This document shows positions 1 through 8,426 of a stretch of 64,000 bases of DNA, one piece after another. Each line of letters begins with the position of its first letter. Within the stretch, counting starts at the first letter, position 1. A program made the translations under genes and the position numbers. This stretch comes from JANSWP01 sp041941305 (GTDB lineage Bacteria > Bacteroidota > Bacteroidia > Chitinophagales > Saprospiraceae), in contig JBGTQJ010000014.1 of NCBI GenBank assembly GCA_041941305.1, positions 1 through 64,000 of the forward strand, written 5' to 3'. The notes below the pieces were generated by a model. The model ran no database searches and had not been told where the DNA came from. It was given only the letters and a program-made list of their open reading frames with translations.

Positions 1-102
1 ATCCTCTGTATCAGCATTTTTACACTTTAGAAAAATTTATTCCTCAGTAGAATAGTTAGGGCCTTGAAAAAATAGAATCACTAATAAATGTTCATCCATT
101 TG

Positions 103-459
103 CTATCCCTTAAAACACCCATACTGGTCTAATTCAATAATTTTAAAGAACTGTGCTAAATTTTTCACGAAAGGATTCGGATCATACAATTCCCAATTCC
201 CATTTGCCCGCATCCAATAGATTTGCCAGATTTTCCTTGATTTAATATACCAAGCCTTTGCGAAAGGAATCTGAATTTTCTTTTCATAGTCATACTCCAT
301 GTCACTATTCCAGCCAGGACGAATTTCAAATAAAAAGAGTTTTTGTTTTTCAAAAGAATAACCAATGTCCAGTTTCTTTCGAATTTCTAAATTTTTTGGG
401 CGCATGGCTTCAACAAATCGTTGAATTTCTTTTTCGGTTGCAATTTTAGTATTTAGCAT
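103..459 (-). CDS. DUF3024 family protein
   Basis: A 118-residue soluble protein of unknown function that I place in the DUF3024 family. The visible family signs are an EIRPGW segment near residues 45-50, the block KSRKIWQIYWMRANG near the middle, a following NWELYDP, and the closing DQYGCFKG, which is where family members normally end. It has no signal peptide or membrane segment, so it should be cytosolic. It stands alone, reads leftwards and has about 600 bases of non-coding, repeat-containing DNA upstream. Family assignment is from memory of conserved residues; no role can be inferred from neighbours. Confidence 0.75.
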   Translation of the reverse strand: MLNTKIATEKEIQRFVEAMRPKNLEIRKKLDIGYSFEKQKLFLFEIRPGWNSDMEYDYEKKIQIPFAKAWYIKSRKIWQIYWMRANGNWELYDPNPFVKNLAQFFKIIELDQYGCFKG

Positions 460-640
460 AGTTCTGATAAAAGATTTATGTAACTTCTATTCATCCAAAG
501 TTAAAATCTTTTTTACCAGTTTTTTCGAATTTGGAATCTTCGGTTATTAATCTTTAAATAAAAAAATTGTCTTCACTTGACATATCTATAGACCTATCGA
601 ATTAAATCCAATATGCTGTCTAAATCAAATCAAATAATTT

Positions 641-710
641 AACGCAAGTTGCGAAGTATTCTCCTCGCCAGCTTTGCTGGCTCGTCGAAGGAGGTTTCAG
701 GGGGCAAAAG
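641..710. repeat. Half copy of branched palindromic element
   Basis: Bases 641-710 match the left half of the element at 52107-52260 in the same orientation: the outer-stem word CAAGTTGCGAAGTATTC, then CTCGCCAGC-GCTGGCTCG (a side hairpin), then the start of the GGGG-rich central arm. The complementary right half is absent here, so it looks like a decayed or partial copy. Confidence 0.7.
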
Positions 711-814
711 ATGGTGGGGAGAGAGTCTGGTTTCTTTTCACCTGAATACTTTGACAGGGAAAGTAAAAAGCATCGTGGTATCTGGTGCTGAATTCACAAA
801 TGCGAAAGAATAAC

Positions 815-850
815 AAAAAAAGTCCCGACAAAATCCTTTTTGCCGAGACT
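815..850 (-). terminator. Rho-independent terminator, leftward
   Basis: On the minus strand a 13-bp stem (821-850, closed if G-U pairs are allowed) is followed by seven T. It would end leftward transcripts that come from the 1070-1912 gene and pass the palindromic element at 901-1050. Confidence 0.6.
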
Positions 851-900
851 TGATATTCTGGAATTGTTATTCTTATCAGGTGATTTGTTGGGTTTGTTCC

Positions 901-1050
901 AAAATGTATGATGAGTTTCCTCGCCGCACCTGGTGGTGCGGCTCGAAAGGGTTTAAGGGGGCAAACTAGCCCAAAATTGGGCTAGTTTGCCCCCTTAAAC
1001 CCACCGTGAGCGCGGCGCTAGCCCGCGCGAACTATCCCATCATACATTTT
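901..1050. repeat. Branched palindromic element, full copy
   Basis: The outer stem is imperfect (901-917 with 1030-1050). Inside it are a side hairpin (923-930 with 935-942), a perfect 26-bp central hairpin with a 2-base loop (949-974 with 977-1002) and a second side hairpin (1010-1015 with 1023-1028). The architecture equals that of 52107-52260 though most of the sequence differs; GTTTAAGGGG near the base of the central arm and CTCG next to the side hairpins are shared. Confidence 0.75.
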
Positions 1051-1069
1051 AAAACACTACTGATTCGTT

Positions 1070-1912
1070 TTACATTTTCAGCATTTCAGTAGAAGCGATG
1101 TGTTGCTCACCACACAATTGGATAATGTAAAATCCCTTATTCAATTCACTCACTTCAAATACTTTCTTGTTATTCCCTGAATTGATGAAAATTTGCTCAT
1201 TACGAACAATTTGGCCAGAAACATCTAAAAAACGCAGGCTGTAGTTGCCTGTATTCCGGCTTGTAATTTCCAGGTTCAGTTCATTCTGTACAGGATTCGG
1301 GTAAACAGAAAGATTAGCATAATCGCGGCTGATGGAAAATGTGTTGCTAACATCTTTTTCAGTCAAACTTAACGAACTATTGGTTCCGCCATCTCCCTGG
1401 AAGTTGCCATTTCCATTGGCGAGCAGCATAGAAGCATAGATGGTAACATCGCCAGTATTCTCAGCAGGAGCAACCCAACCTATTTCAATAGTGCCATCAG
1501 CACTAGGTGTACTATGCTCTGCATAACTATTTCCAGCTAAGTTGATGGTGTGATTGTCTGCTCCAAGGTTTTCCCAGGCACCTGCCTGTAATTCGGAACC
1601 GTCTAAAGAAACAGCCTGAAACCCAAAGACACTGGGAGTTCCAGTCCCTGCTGTTGCTGCTAAGCGCAAAGTATAAGATTTACCTGGTTCATATTCGGTG
1701 ACAACATTTACGCCCTCCAATAATTCAATAGTCATAGATGCATCAAAAGCACCAGTAACATGGCAACCAGCATTAGCGCATGTACCTTCATTGGGAGCAC
1801 CTGTTACTCTGAGACCAGCCTGCATCGCAGGTCCACCAGATCGGCTTTGGAATACAAAAGCTAAAAGAGCAAGAAAAAATAAATTGTAAATAATTCTCAA
1901 TTTCATAGGCAA
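1070..1912 (-). CDS. Secreted choice-of-anchor V / T9SS type A sorting domain protein
   Basis: 280-residue protein exported by Sec and then probably by the type IX system. An N-terminal hydrophobic segment (about 5-22) is followed by GAPNEGTCANAGCH, the Cys-containing start typical of choice-of-anchor V domains, which resemble Reeler-like beta-sandwich domains. The CANAGCH spacing is also close to a haem-binding CxxCH but has one extra residue, so haem binding is doubtful. A linker leads to a C-terminal T9SS type A sorting domain (YPNPVQNELNLEI near 205, then the usual Ig-like repeat ending at the C-terminus). It is likely attached to the surface or released after cleavage of this domain. The gene is monocistronic and reads leftwards towards a branched palindrome. 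Confidence 0.8.
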   Translation of the reverse strand: MPMKLRIIYNLFFLALLAFVFQSRSGGPAMQAGLRVTGAPNEGTCANAGCHVTGAFDASMTIELLEGVNVVTEYEPGKSYTLRLAATAGTGTPSVFGFQAVSLDGSELQAGAWENLGADNHTINLAGNSYAEHSTPSADGTIEIGWVAPAENTGDVTIYASMLLANGNGNFQGDGGTNSSLSLTEKDVSNTFSISRDYANLSVYPNPVQNELNLEITSRNTGNYSLRFLDVSGQIVRNEQIFINSGNNKKVFEVSELNKGFYIIQLCGEQHIASTEMLKM

Positions 1913-2045
1913 AGTTTTGATGGTTATAGTTGTTTGGTCAATTTGGTAAGACTAAAAGTTTAGATGTTGTAAAAAAGTTTGTTGCCCAAAATTTCAAAAA
2001 AAGCCCGAAATCCATTTCAAATGAAAAGGATTTCAATAGTATTCG

Positions 2046-2606
2046 TCATGCTTCATACAAATAGCCGTTTTCAGGTATCTTTCCTTTCACCCCTCTAAAG
2101 TGATTGCCAATAAATTCAAAATCAGCTTCTTTATCATCAGTAGTATAAAAGGGTTCACTAAAATTGATTTCTTTATTCCCATAATCAAATTTGCACATAA
2201 TAATAGGTGCATTTGCTCCTTTTGCGATGTAATAAAAACCTGTTTTTAATTTCTCAACTCGTTTCCTTGTACCTTCTGGTGCTACTACAATGGCAAATTT
2301 CTCTTTACTGTTAAATAGATCTACTACAGCCTGCACAAAATTATTGCTTTTACTCCTGTCCACCGGATAACCTCCAAGCCAATAGAATAAAAAACCATAT
2401 GGAGGTTTAAATAAACTATCCTTTCCCAAAAATTTCACCTCCCGGGTAGGGTCCCAAACAGTCCTTACTAAAATCCCCAATGGAAAATCCCAATTGGAAG
2501 TATGTGGCATTGGTATTATGATAAATTTCTTCAAATGATGAGGATATTCACCTACTATTTTCCAACCCAAAAGTTTTAAGATAAAGGCACTAATTTTGGA
2601 AATCAT
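2046..2606 (-). CDS. PlsC-like 1-acyl-glycerol-3-phosphate acyltransferase family protein
   Basis: 186 residues with the LPLAT/PlsC fold. The catalytic HX4D motif is PHTSNWD near residue 34, the second block is GGYPVDRS near 78, and the third is VAPEGTR near 108. These are the acyl-acceptor and phosphate-binding blocks of the family. It is shorter than typical PlsC (about 240) and lacks a clear N-terminal membrane helix, and so resembles the small Bacteroidota acyltransferases often called lysophospholipid acyltransferase. The substrate is not defined: lysophosphatidate, an acylated amino lipid or another lysolipid are all possible. It stands alone, about 3 kb from the probable sphingolipid genes. 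Confidence 0.8.
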   Translation of the reverse strand: MISKISAFILKLLGWKIVGEYPHHLKKFIIIPMPHTSNWDFPLGILVRTVWDPTREVKFLGKDSLFKPPYGFLFYWLGGYPVDRSKSNNFVQAVVDLFNSKEKFAIVVAPEGTRKRVEKLKTGFYYIAKGANAPIIMCKFDYGNKEINFSEPFYTTDDKEADFEFIGNHFRGVKGKIPENGYLYEA

Positions 2607-3019
2607 TGTGTGAAAAAATTAACGAGACATTCATCGGTGTTTGATAGGGTAAAACGGTTCAACTTTCTACAGCTTAAACACCTCAACAAATTTCAATTTT
2701 CGCCAAAGTACAAATTCCTATTTAAATTATTAATATCCACTATTTTTGAGTTACATTTGGGACTATCATTGAGAAAACTATAAAAGAGCTTGTTTAAAAT
2801 TCCATTGTGGCTACAAGCGGCAAACCTTATCCTGCACTTCGTTAAATCCCGATTGTTATCGGGACACCATACCTTCCAGGTATGCTTGCGGTTTTTGCCT
2901 CGTTCAGAATAAAATTGGCTCGCTTTCCCACAATCATGAAAATTTAAACAAGCCCTAAGCGATCTATTTACATCCCCATTCATTGTGTTTTAAAAGGCAC
3001 TAAATAATTTGGGAAAACC
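2607..3019. other. Intergenic region with a long nested inverted repeat
   Basis: I regard this 413-base gap as non-coding. It holds the divergent promoters of the acyltransferase and CotH genes and the inverted repeat at 2788-2953. An open frame of 96 codons crosses the repeat on the minus strand but is explained by it. Confidence 0.55.
2788..2953. repeat. Nested inverted repeat with two internal hairpins
   Basis: The outer arms are 2788-2810 and 2928-2953 (GCTTGTTTAAA...TTGTGG against its complement, with small gaps). Inside are hairpins at 2847-2864 (TCCCGAT-ATCGGGA) and 2868-2884 (CATACCT-AGGTATG). The shape, an outer stem with hairpins inside, parallels the element at 901-1050, but the sequence is unrelated. 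Confidence 0.65.
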
Positions 3020-5356
3020 GTGAAAAGCATTACCAAAACTATCACAATTCTTTTGTGGTCGAGCCTGGGGTTACTTGCGCAACAAACACCACCTTCGCAA
3101 CAACAGGATGAACGACCACTTGAAGTAGAGTATGCCCCAACTGGTGGGTTTTTTGAAGATGAAATGGTTGTTGAGCTGTTCTCACCAGGGGCGGATATTT
3201 ACTATACTACTGATGGCTCGGAACCCTGGCGCAAAAACGATATGCGCTATGAGGGACCAATTTTAGTAGATAGAACCACTGTGATTCGTGCTGTAGCTTA
3301 TATCGGAGGAAAAAAGAGCAATATTTTTGGACATACCTACTTTATTCAAGAGCCTGATTCCAATTTTCCAACCTTATCTATTGCACTCAATTCAAGTATT
3401 TTGTTTGATCCGGAACATGGGCTTTTCATGAAAGGAACCAATGCAATTGATTCTTTGTGGAAATTGCCCGGAGCCAATTTTTGGAGTAGAAAGGAATTGC
3501 CGGTGAATGCAGAAATTTATGAGGCAAATGGGCAAAATGTATATCGAAGCTTAAGTGGTTTTCGGTTGTTTGGTGGAATGAGCCGATTATTTCCACAAAA
3601 ATCTTTTTCCCTGGTAGCTCGAAAACGCTACGGGCAAAAACGCATCAAGCACCGCATATTTGGAGATGAGGGTCTGAAAAAATTTAAATTTCTGGTGCTG
3701 CGGAATTCAGGAAGTGATTTTGGGAAAACCCATTTTAGAGATGCGCTGATGACCAGCCTGGTAGATGATTGGGATATAGAAAAACAGGATTATCGACCAG
3801 CACATGTTTACATCAATGGAGACTATTGGGGTATTTACAATTTCCGGGAAAAAGTGAATCGCTATTTCATTGAGGGGCATCATGAAAATGTAGATAAGGA
3901 CAGCCTGGATTTGATAGAGCATCGTCTGGTCAGAAAACGGGGCAGCAAAAAACATTACCAAAAACTTTGGGAATTCCTGGAGACCCATTCCCTAAATAAT
4001 TCCACCAATTACGCATACATCAAATCGCAAATGGAGGTGGACAATTTCATGAATTATCAAATTGCCCAAATCTACTTTGACAATCAGGATGCAGGCGGCA
4101 ACATCAAATTCTGGCGTCCTCACAAGCCCAATGGGAAATGGCGATGGATATTGTTTGATACCGATTGGGGATTTGGATTACACAACTCTGAGGCTTATAA
4201 AAATAACAGTTTAGCATTTCATACAGAAGCAGAAGGCCCATCTTGGCCCAATCCCCCCTGGAGCACTTTCATTTTGCGTAAGTTGTTGGAAAACAGAGAC
4301 TTTGAGCGAGAATTCCTCAATCGATTTGCAGATCATTTAAATACCAATTTCGAAAGCAAAAGAGTCCTGAATAAAATTGATGAATTGTATTCCAATTTGC
4401 TTCCCGAAATTCCAAGACATTTTGACAGATGGCGTTTGAATGAAACAAAGTGGCATACTCGGGTGGAAGAGATGCGAACCTTCGCGGCTTTAAGACCTGA
4501 ATATGTTCGAATGCACATAATGGAAAAATTTCCAACAGGCCCTATGAGAGACCTCTCAGTAGAATCTACAAAGGGAGGGCATGTGTTATTGAATGAAAAT
4601 ATCATTATCGAGGAAACTTTTTCTGGCATTTATTTCCAAAACATTCCGGTAAAATTGAAAGCAGTACCTTCCCTGGGTTATCGTTTTTCACATTGGGAAG
4701 GCATCAATATTGACAAAGACGAACACGATTTAACCTTGAAATTAAGACGAAAAGAATATGCTTTGAGGGCTGTTTTTGAAAAATTTGAGCATCCTTTGGC
4801 AGGAAAGATTATGGTCAATGAAATAAGCCCCAATAATAAAGAAAGCGGTGATTGGTTGGAAATTTATAACAACTCAGATGAAATAGTCAATTTGAAAGAC
4901 TGGATTTTGACTGATTCCAAGAATGAATTTCGCTTTCCTGAATTGCAAATTTCGCCCAAGGATTATGTCGTGGTTTGCGAAGATTCGGCAGCTTTTGAAA
5001 AAACCTTTCCTCATGCCTGGAATTTTATTGGTGGCTTGGGTTTTGGATTGAATAAACGAAAAGAAATCGTAAGAATATTTACACCTGAAGGCGCTGCAGT
5101 TGATAGCATTGGCTATGACATAGAACCACAAGACTCCGTTTTTACATTAAATTTAATGCTACCCTGGCTCAACAATGGTGACTATGACAATTGGGAGCAG
5201 CTACAAGGTTATGGTACCCCGGTTTCTGCTAACCGTTACTATGTCCAAAGTACCATTCAGGCAAAACGCGACTTATGGTTGCAAATCGGTGGTGCTTTTG
5301 CGGTATTGATGATTTGTGCCATGATGCTATTTTTAAAAAGGACGGGAAAGATTTAG
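3020..5356 (+). CDS. CotH-family surface protein with lamin-tail domain and C-terminal membrane anchor
   Basis: 778 residues, starting at a GTG codon followed by a signal peptide (cleavage near LLAQQ, residue 21). The domains in order are a chitobiase/beta-hexosaminidase C-terminal-like beta-sandwich (about 35-110, with YYTTDGSEP), a CotH kinase-like domain (about 115-480, with FLVLRNSGSD and WILFDTDWGFG), a short bacterial repeat (GYRFSHWEG, about 570-600), a lamin-tail domain (MVNEISPNN...GDWLEIYN, about 610-710) and a hydrophobic C-terminal helix (about 755-772) followed by KRTGKI. CotH members in spores are protein kinases; in Bacteroidota the role is unknown. Ending in a membrane helix with basic residues, where a T9SS sorting domain would be expected, is unusual and suggests retention in the inner membrane. 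Confidence 0.85.
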   Translation: MKSITKTITILLWSSLGLLAQQTPPSQQQDERPLEVEYAPTGGFFEDEMVVELFSPGADIYYTTDGSEPWRKNDMRYEGPILVDRTTVIRAVAYIGGKKSNIFGHTYFIQEPDSNFPTLSIALNSSILFDPEHGLFMKGTNAIDSLWKLPGANFWSRKELPVNAEIYEANGQNVYRSLSGFRLFGGMSRLFPQKSFSLVARKRYGQKRIKHRIFGDEGLKKFKFLVLRNSGSDFGKTHFRDALMTSLVDDWDIEKQDYRPAHVYINGDYWGIYNFREKVNRYFIEGHHENVDKDSLDLIEHRLVRKRGSKKHYQKLWEFLETHSLNNSTNYAYIKSQMEVDNFMNYQIAQIYFDNQDAGGNIKFWRPHKPNGKWRWILFDTDWGFGLHNSEAYKNNSLAFHTEAEGPSWPNPPWSTFILRKLLENRDFEREFLNRFADHLNTNFESKRVLNKIDELYSNLLPEIPRHFDRWRLNETKWHTRVEEMRTFAALRPEYVRMHIMEKFPTGPMRDLSVESTKGGHVLLNENIIIEETFSGIYFQNIPVKLKAVPSLGYRFSHWEGINIDKDEHDLTLKLRRKEYALRAVFEKFEHPLAGKIMVNEISPNNKESGDWLEIYNNSDEIVNLKDWILTDSKNEFRFPELQISPKDYVVVCEDSAAFEKTFPHAWNFIGGLGFGLNKRKEIVRIFTPEGAAVDSIGYDIEPQDSVFTLNLMLPWLNNGDYDNWEQLQGYGTPVSANRYYVQSTIQAKRDLWLQIGGAFAVLMICAMMLFLKRTGKI

Positions 5357-5359
5357 CGG

Positions 5360-5418
5360 TAGACCGCTTTGCTCTCAGAAGTCAGATGTTTTCCTGTTTC
5401 TGTCAGCAAAGCGGTCTA
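5360..5418 (+). terminator. Hairpin directly after the CotH gene
   Basis: Perfect 14-bp arms at 5360-5373 and 5405-5418 (TAGACCGCTTTGCT and complement) flank a 31-base loop, starting four bases after the CotH stop codon. There is no long T run, so it may act as an mRNA 3' stabiliser or a factor-assisted terminator. Confidence 0.5.
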
Positions 5419-5448
5419 ACAACAAACTATAAAAATTAATAAAAAGAA

Positions 5449-5794
5449 CATGAGTCATCCCAAATATTGTGGATAAAAACACTTTTGCTTTTTTCTTTTT
5501 TTTATTCTTTGATAATCAACCTGTTGCGGGGTGCAAGTTGAAATTCAATGATTTAAGATAATATCTAAAAATTCAGCTTGCCCCTTTGGGGCAGGGTTGA
5601 TTGGTTCTATTATTTTCATGATGTGCTAAAGGATTATGCAGGTTTTTTTCTTCTAAATTCCTGAAAGTTCAAGTTCAAGACCAAGTTCAATTTCAATTCT
5701 TGGGCTTGAACTTGGTCTTGAACTTGAATTTGAAAAAAATCACAGAGCATATTTTTAGAACCAATCACCCCTGCCTTTGGGGGGATGACTCATG
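5449..5794. repeat. 346-bp nested inverted repeat
   Basis: There are three concentric arm pairs. The outer pair is 13 bp and perfect (5449-5461 with 5782-5794, CATGAGTCATCCC), the middle is 19 bp with one mismatch (5591-5609 with 5756-5774), and the inner is 23 bp and perfect (5668-5690 with 5706-5728, built of TTCAAG words). The left side carries about 130 extra AT-rich bases between the outer and middle arms. Confidence 0.75.
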
Positions 5795-5810
5795 TTTAGC
5801 TTTTACCCAG

Positions 5811-6926
5811 ATGACGATAATTCAAGAAGTTCGCAACAAGCGGGATTTGAAGGCATTTATCAAATATCCCCTTCGTCTTTATAAAAACAATCCGTATTGG
5901 GTACCTGAGTTGGTGGGGGGAGAAATGGAGACCCTCTCCAAAAACCCTGCCTTTGAACATTGTGATAAAAAGTATTGGATTGCGAAGAAAAATGGTAAAG
6001 TAGTTGGCAGAATTGCAGGTATTATCAATAAACTTGAAAATAAAAAGACCGGTGAGGCTTTTGCCCGATTTGGCTGGCTGGACTTCGAAGATGACCCAGA
6101 AGTATTCAAAAAATTGATAGAATCTGTAGAGGGCTGGGCGAAAGAGAATGGCATGACCAAAATACATGGTCCGCTTGGTTTTACGGATTTGGACAATGAA
6201 GGATTGCTAATTGAGGGTTTTGAAGAACTGGGTACCCTCGCTGCCATTTATAATTATCCCTACTATCCAGAGCACCTCGAAGCATATGGCTATGAAAAAA
6301 GTGTAGATTGGGTTGAATTTGAAATTGATGTCCCACAAGAGGTTCCGGAAAAAGTGGAAGCATTTGCAAAAAAAATTGCTGAGCGCTATCAGCTTAGAAA
6401 TCTGGAAGCCAAACGAGCCAAAGACCTTCGACCATATGTAAAACCCATTTTTGACCTAATCAACGAAACCTACAATGAACTTTACGGCGTAGTCGAACTC
6501 ACCGAAAAGCAAATCGACTTTTATGCCGAACAATATTTTGGTTTCATCAATCCCAATTTCGTCTCCGTCATCTTAAACGCTGAAGATGAAGTCGTCGGTT
6601 TTGGAATCACCATGCCCTCGCTTTCTTATGCTATGCAAAAATCAAAAGGTAAACTTTTTCCCTTTGGTTTCATTCACATTTTAAGAGCCATGAAGAAAAA
6701 TGACCGGGCAGATTTTTACTTGATTGGAATAAGGAAAGATTATCAACGCCGTGGGGTACATGTTTTGATGTTTGACAAAATCATCAAAGCCTTTCACAAA
6801 TTTGGAATAAAAAAGGTTGAGACAAATCCAGAATTGGAAAACAATACCAAAATCCAGGCAATCTGGAAGGATTATAATCCAAGGCAGCATAAACGAAGGA
6901 GATGCTATATCAAGGAACTAACCTAA
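5811..6926 (+). CDS. GNAT-fold acyltransferase, candidate bacterial ceramide synthase
   Basis: 371 residues from the ATG at 5811. I reject the upstream in-frame start because it lies in the inverted repeat. No signal peptide or membrane helix. N-terminal signs are RDLKAFIKYPLRLYKNNPYW, then KNPAFEH and the GNAT-like strand GKVVGRIAGIIN (about 63-74); the second half has a further GNAT core ending in FYLIGIRKDYQRRGVHVLM (about 302-320), which matches an acetyl-CoA-type pyrophosphate loop. Proteins of this layout are annotated as N-acetyltransferases. In Caulobacter the ceramide synthase bCerS, which N-acylates the sphingoid base, is GNAT-like and its partner CerR is an epimerase-like SDR. Here the next gene, 17 bases on, is such an SDR, so I infer a ceramide step. 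A general N-acyltransferase of unknown substrate is the alternative. Confidence 0.6.
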   Translation: MTIIQEVRNKRDLKAFIKYPLRLYKNNPYWVPELVGGEMETLSKNPAFEHCDKKYWIAKKNGKVVGRIAGIINKLENKKTGEAFARFGWLDFEDDPEVFKKLIESVEGWAKENGMTKIHGPLGFTDLDNEGLLIEGFEELGTLAAIYNYPYYPEHLEAYGYEKSVDWVEFEIDVPQEVPEKVEAFAKKIAERYQLRNLEAKRAKDLRPYVKPIFDLINETYNELYGVVELTEKQIDFYAEQYFGFINPNFVSVILNAEDEVVGFGITMPSLSYAMQKSKGKLFPFGFIHILRAMKKNDRADFYLIGIRKDYQRRGVHVLMFDKIIKAFHKFGIKKVETNPELENNTKIQAIWKDYNPRQHKRRRCYIKELT

Positions 6927-6943
6927 TGCAATCGCCATTTTAG

Positions 6944-7933
6944 ATGAAAAAAATACTTGTAACAGGCGCCAGTGGTTTCGTCGGGGGCTTTTTAATTGAA
7001 GAATGCTTAAAACGAAACTTAGAAGTATATGCCGGCATCCGCAAAACCAGCAAAAGAACCTACCTTCAGGATAGCAGAATAAAATTTTTTGAAGTGGACT
7101 TTCCGGATGTAGAAGGGATGAGCAAAAGGCTCGCCAAAGCACAATTCGATTACATCATCCACAATGCAGGTGTTGTGGCCGCCCCAAAAAAAGAAACCTA
7201 TTTTCAAGTCAACACAGAATACACCAAACGATTTGTCGAAGCCATTGAAGCATCTAAAATTCCTGAAAAATTTACCTATATCAGCAGTATTGCAGCATCT
7301 GGTCCGGCAAGTGCAGTTGACAAAAGTGATTTCTTGAAAGTGGAGCAAGCGCCTGCTCCTATTACAACCTATGGAAGAAGCAAGTTACAATCAGAATTAT
7401 TTCTGAAAGAGGAATCGAATCTGCCCTGGCTCATTTTCCGTCCAACTGTAGTATATGGTCCTCGTGAGCAAGATTTATTTACTTTTTTCAAGTTGCTCAA
7501 CCGCCATTTTGAACCTGGGATTGGTTTTCAAAAACAAGATCTGACATTTGTATTCATCAAGGATCTGGCAAGACTGCTGGTAAATGCTACGCTTTCAACA
7601 GAAAGTCAAAAAACTTATTTCGTTTCCGATGGTGATTATTATGGAACAAAAGATTTAGGTCGATTGGCAAAGCAATTTTTAAATAAAAAGACATTCAAAC
7701 TCACCGTTCCTACACCCCTGGCGAAAATTGTTGCTGCCGTATCAGAGATTGTTGCCAAAACAGGAGGGCGTTATCCTACTTTCAATCTCGAAAAAGTAGC
7801 TGAACTCACTGCTCAAAACTGGAAGTGCGATATCGAGCCTTTGAAGAGAGATTTTAATTTTCGAGCGGAGTATAACCTGGAACAAGGGCTTAAAGAAACA
7901 ATAGGTTGGTATAAAGAAAATGGTTGGTTGTAG
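6944..7933 (+). CDS. NAD(P)-dependent epimerase/dehydratase (extended SDR), candidate ceramide reductase
   Basis: 329 residues. It opens with the Rossmann motif LVTGASGFVGGFL (about 5-17), followed by the NAG motif HNAGVV (about 73-78), the active-site serine in YISSIAASGP (about 109-118) and YGRSK (about 142-146) carrying the catalytic Tyr and Lys, then FRPTVVYGP. This is the extended SDR family, which acts on nucleotide sugars or hydroxyl/keto lipids. Its position 17 bases after the GNAT gene indicates one transcript. By analogy with Caulobacter CerR I infer reduction of 3-keto-ceramide. A sugar epimerase role cannot be excluded from sequence alone. Confidence 0.7.
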   Translation: MKKILVTGASGFVGGFLIEECLKRNLEVYAGIRKTSKRTYLQDSRIKFFEVDFPDVEGMSKRLAKAQFDYIIHNAGVVAAPKKETYFQVNTEYTKRFVEAIEASKIPEKFTYISSIAASGPASAVDKSDFLKVEQAPAPITTYGRSKLQSELFLKEESNLPWLIFRPTVVYGPREQDLFTFFKLLNRHFEPGIGFQKQDLTFVFIKDLARLLVNATLSTESQKTYFVSDGDYYGTKDLGRLAKQFLNKKTFKLTVPTPLAKIVAAVSEIVAKTGGRYPTFNLEKVAELTAQNWKCDIEPLKRDFNFRAEYNLEQGLKETIGWYKENGWL

Positions 7934-8426
7934 ATCTTCCAAACATACCATTCTAATCCAAACATCTATCAAATCCCACCACCTGCATATTACATTTTCA
8001 TCTACCAAATGAATCCTCCAAATTGCGCTCAAGAATTATCGTTTTTCTGTATTTCTTAGCGAATGAATATAAATGGAGGAGCCGAAGAGCCCTCCATTTT
8101 TTTTAATTTACACTTCATCGTCATCTAAAAAGGCGAAAAGATTTAATTTTTCAATTCTACCATTTCATTCCATTCATCTACCAAACTTCCCCAATTGCAT
8201 ATTCAAAACCAATATGCTCAACTTTCAATAAGGGATCTCCTTTTGATTAGGGTATTTCTATACGTTATGCGTATTTTCGCGCACTATTTCGAGAGAGTGA
8301 GAATTTGAGCGCATGAGCGAGTGAGAAAATTACATACACTCCTGTGTAGTTAATCAAGTTCGTACTATCGGGTTGAATAATTACTAACCTCACATTCACA
8401 CACTCATACAATCATACTTTCACACA
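7934..8426. other. Intergenic region before the inositol-phosphate synthase gene
   Basis: 493 bases with a terminator at 8072-8104 for the GNAT-SDR operon. From about 8290 the DNA becomes a chain of short related words (GAGAATTTGAGCG, GAGTGAGAAAATT, then CACATTCACACACTCATACA and TCATACTTTCACACA) running up to the start codon at 8427. No gene is seen. The 5' leader of the inositol operon probably lies here. Confidence 0.5.
8072..8104 (+). terminator. Rho-independent terminator
   Basis: AATGGAGG and CCTCCATT form a stem around a 10-base GC-containing loop (8072-8098) and run into eight T (8097-8104). It closes the GNAT-SDR transcript and separates it from the inositol operon. Confidence 0.7.

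Larger units (their letters stand above)
460..1069. other. Intergenic region holding palindromic elements
   Basis: No gene is seen in these 610 bases. They hold a half copy of the branched palindromic element (641-710), a leftward terminator (815-850) and a full copy of the element (901-1050). The stretch 460-640 is AT-rich and shows nothing recognisable beyond probable promoter DNA for the leftward DUF3024 gene. Confidence 0.6.
5357..5810. other. Intergenic region filled by inverted repeats
   Basis: The 454 bases between the CotH gene and the GNAT gene hold a terminator hairpin (5360-5418) and a nested inverted repeat (5449-5794). An open frame extends upstream of 5811 across the repeat, but its translation is low-complexity and is not counted as coding. 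Confidence 0.6.

Noticed and set aside
1770..1800. Cytochrome c haem site in the choice-of-anchor V protein
   Set aside because: The spacing is C-x4-C-H if counted from the first Cys of CANAGCH (CANAGCH has four residues between), not C-x2-C-H, so covalent haem attachment is doubtful.
2693..2983. 96-codon open frame on the minus strand
   Set aside because: It runs through a nested inverted repeat with hairpins, has no start context or domain, and its residues follow from the repeat sequence.
5700..5810. Upstream extension of the GNAT gene
   Set aside because: The extra 37 codons translate the inner and outer arms of the inverted repeat; the conserved N-terminus begins at 5811.
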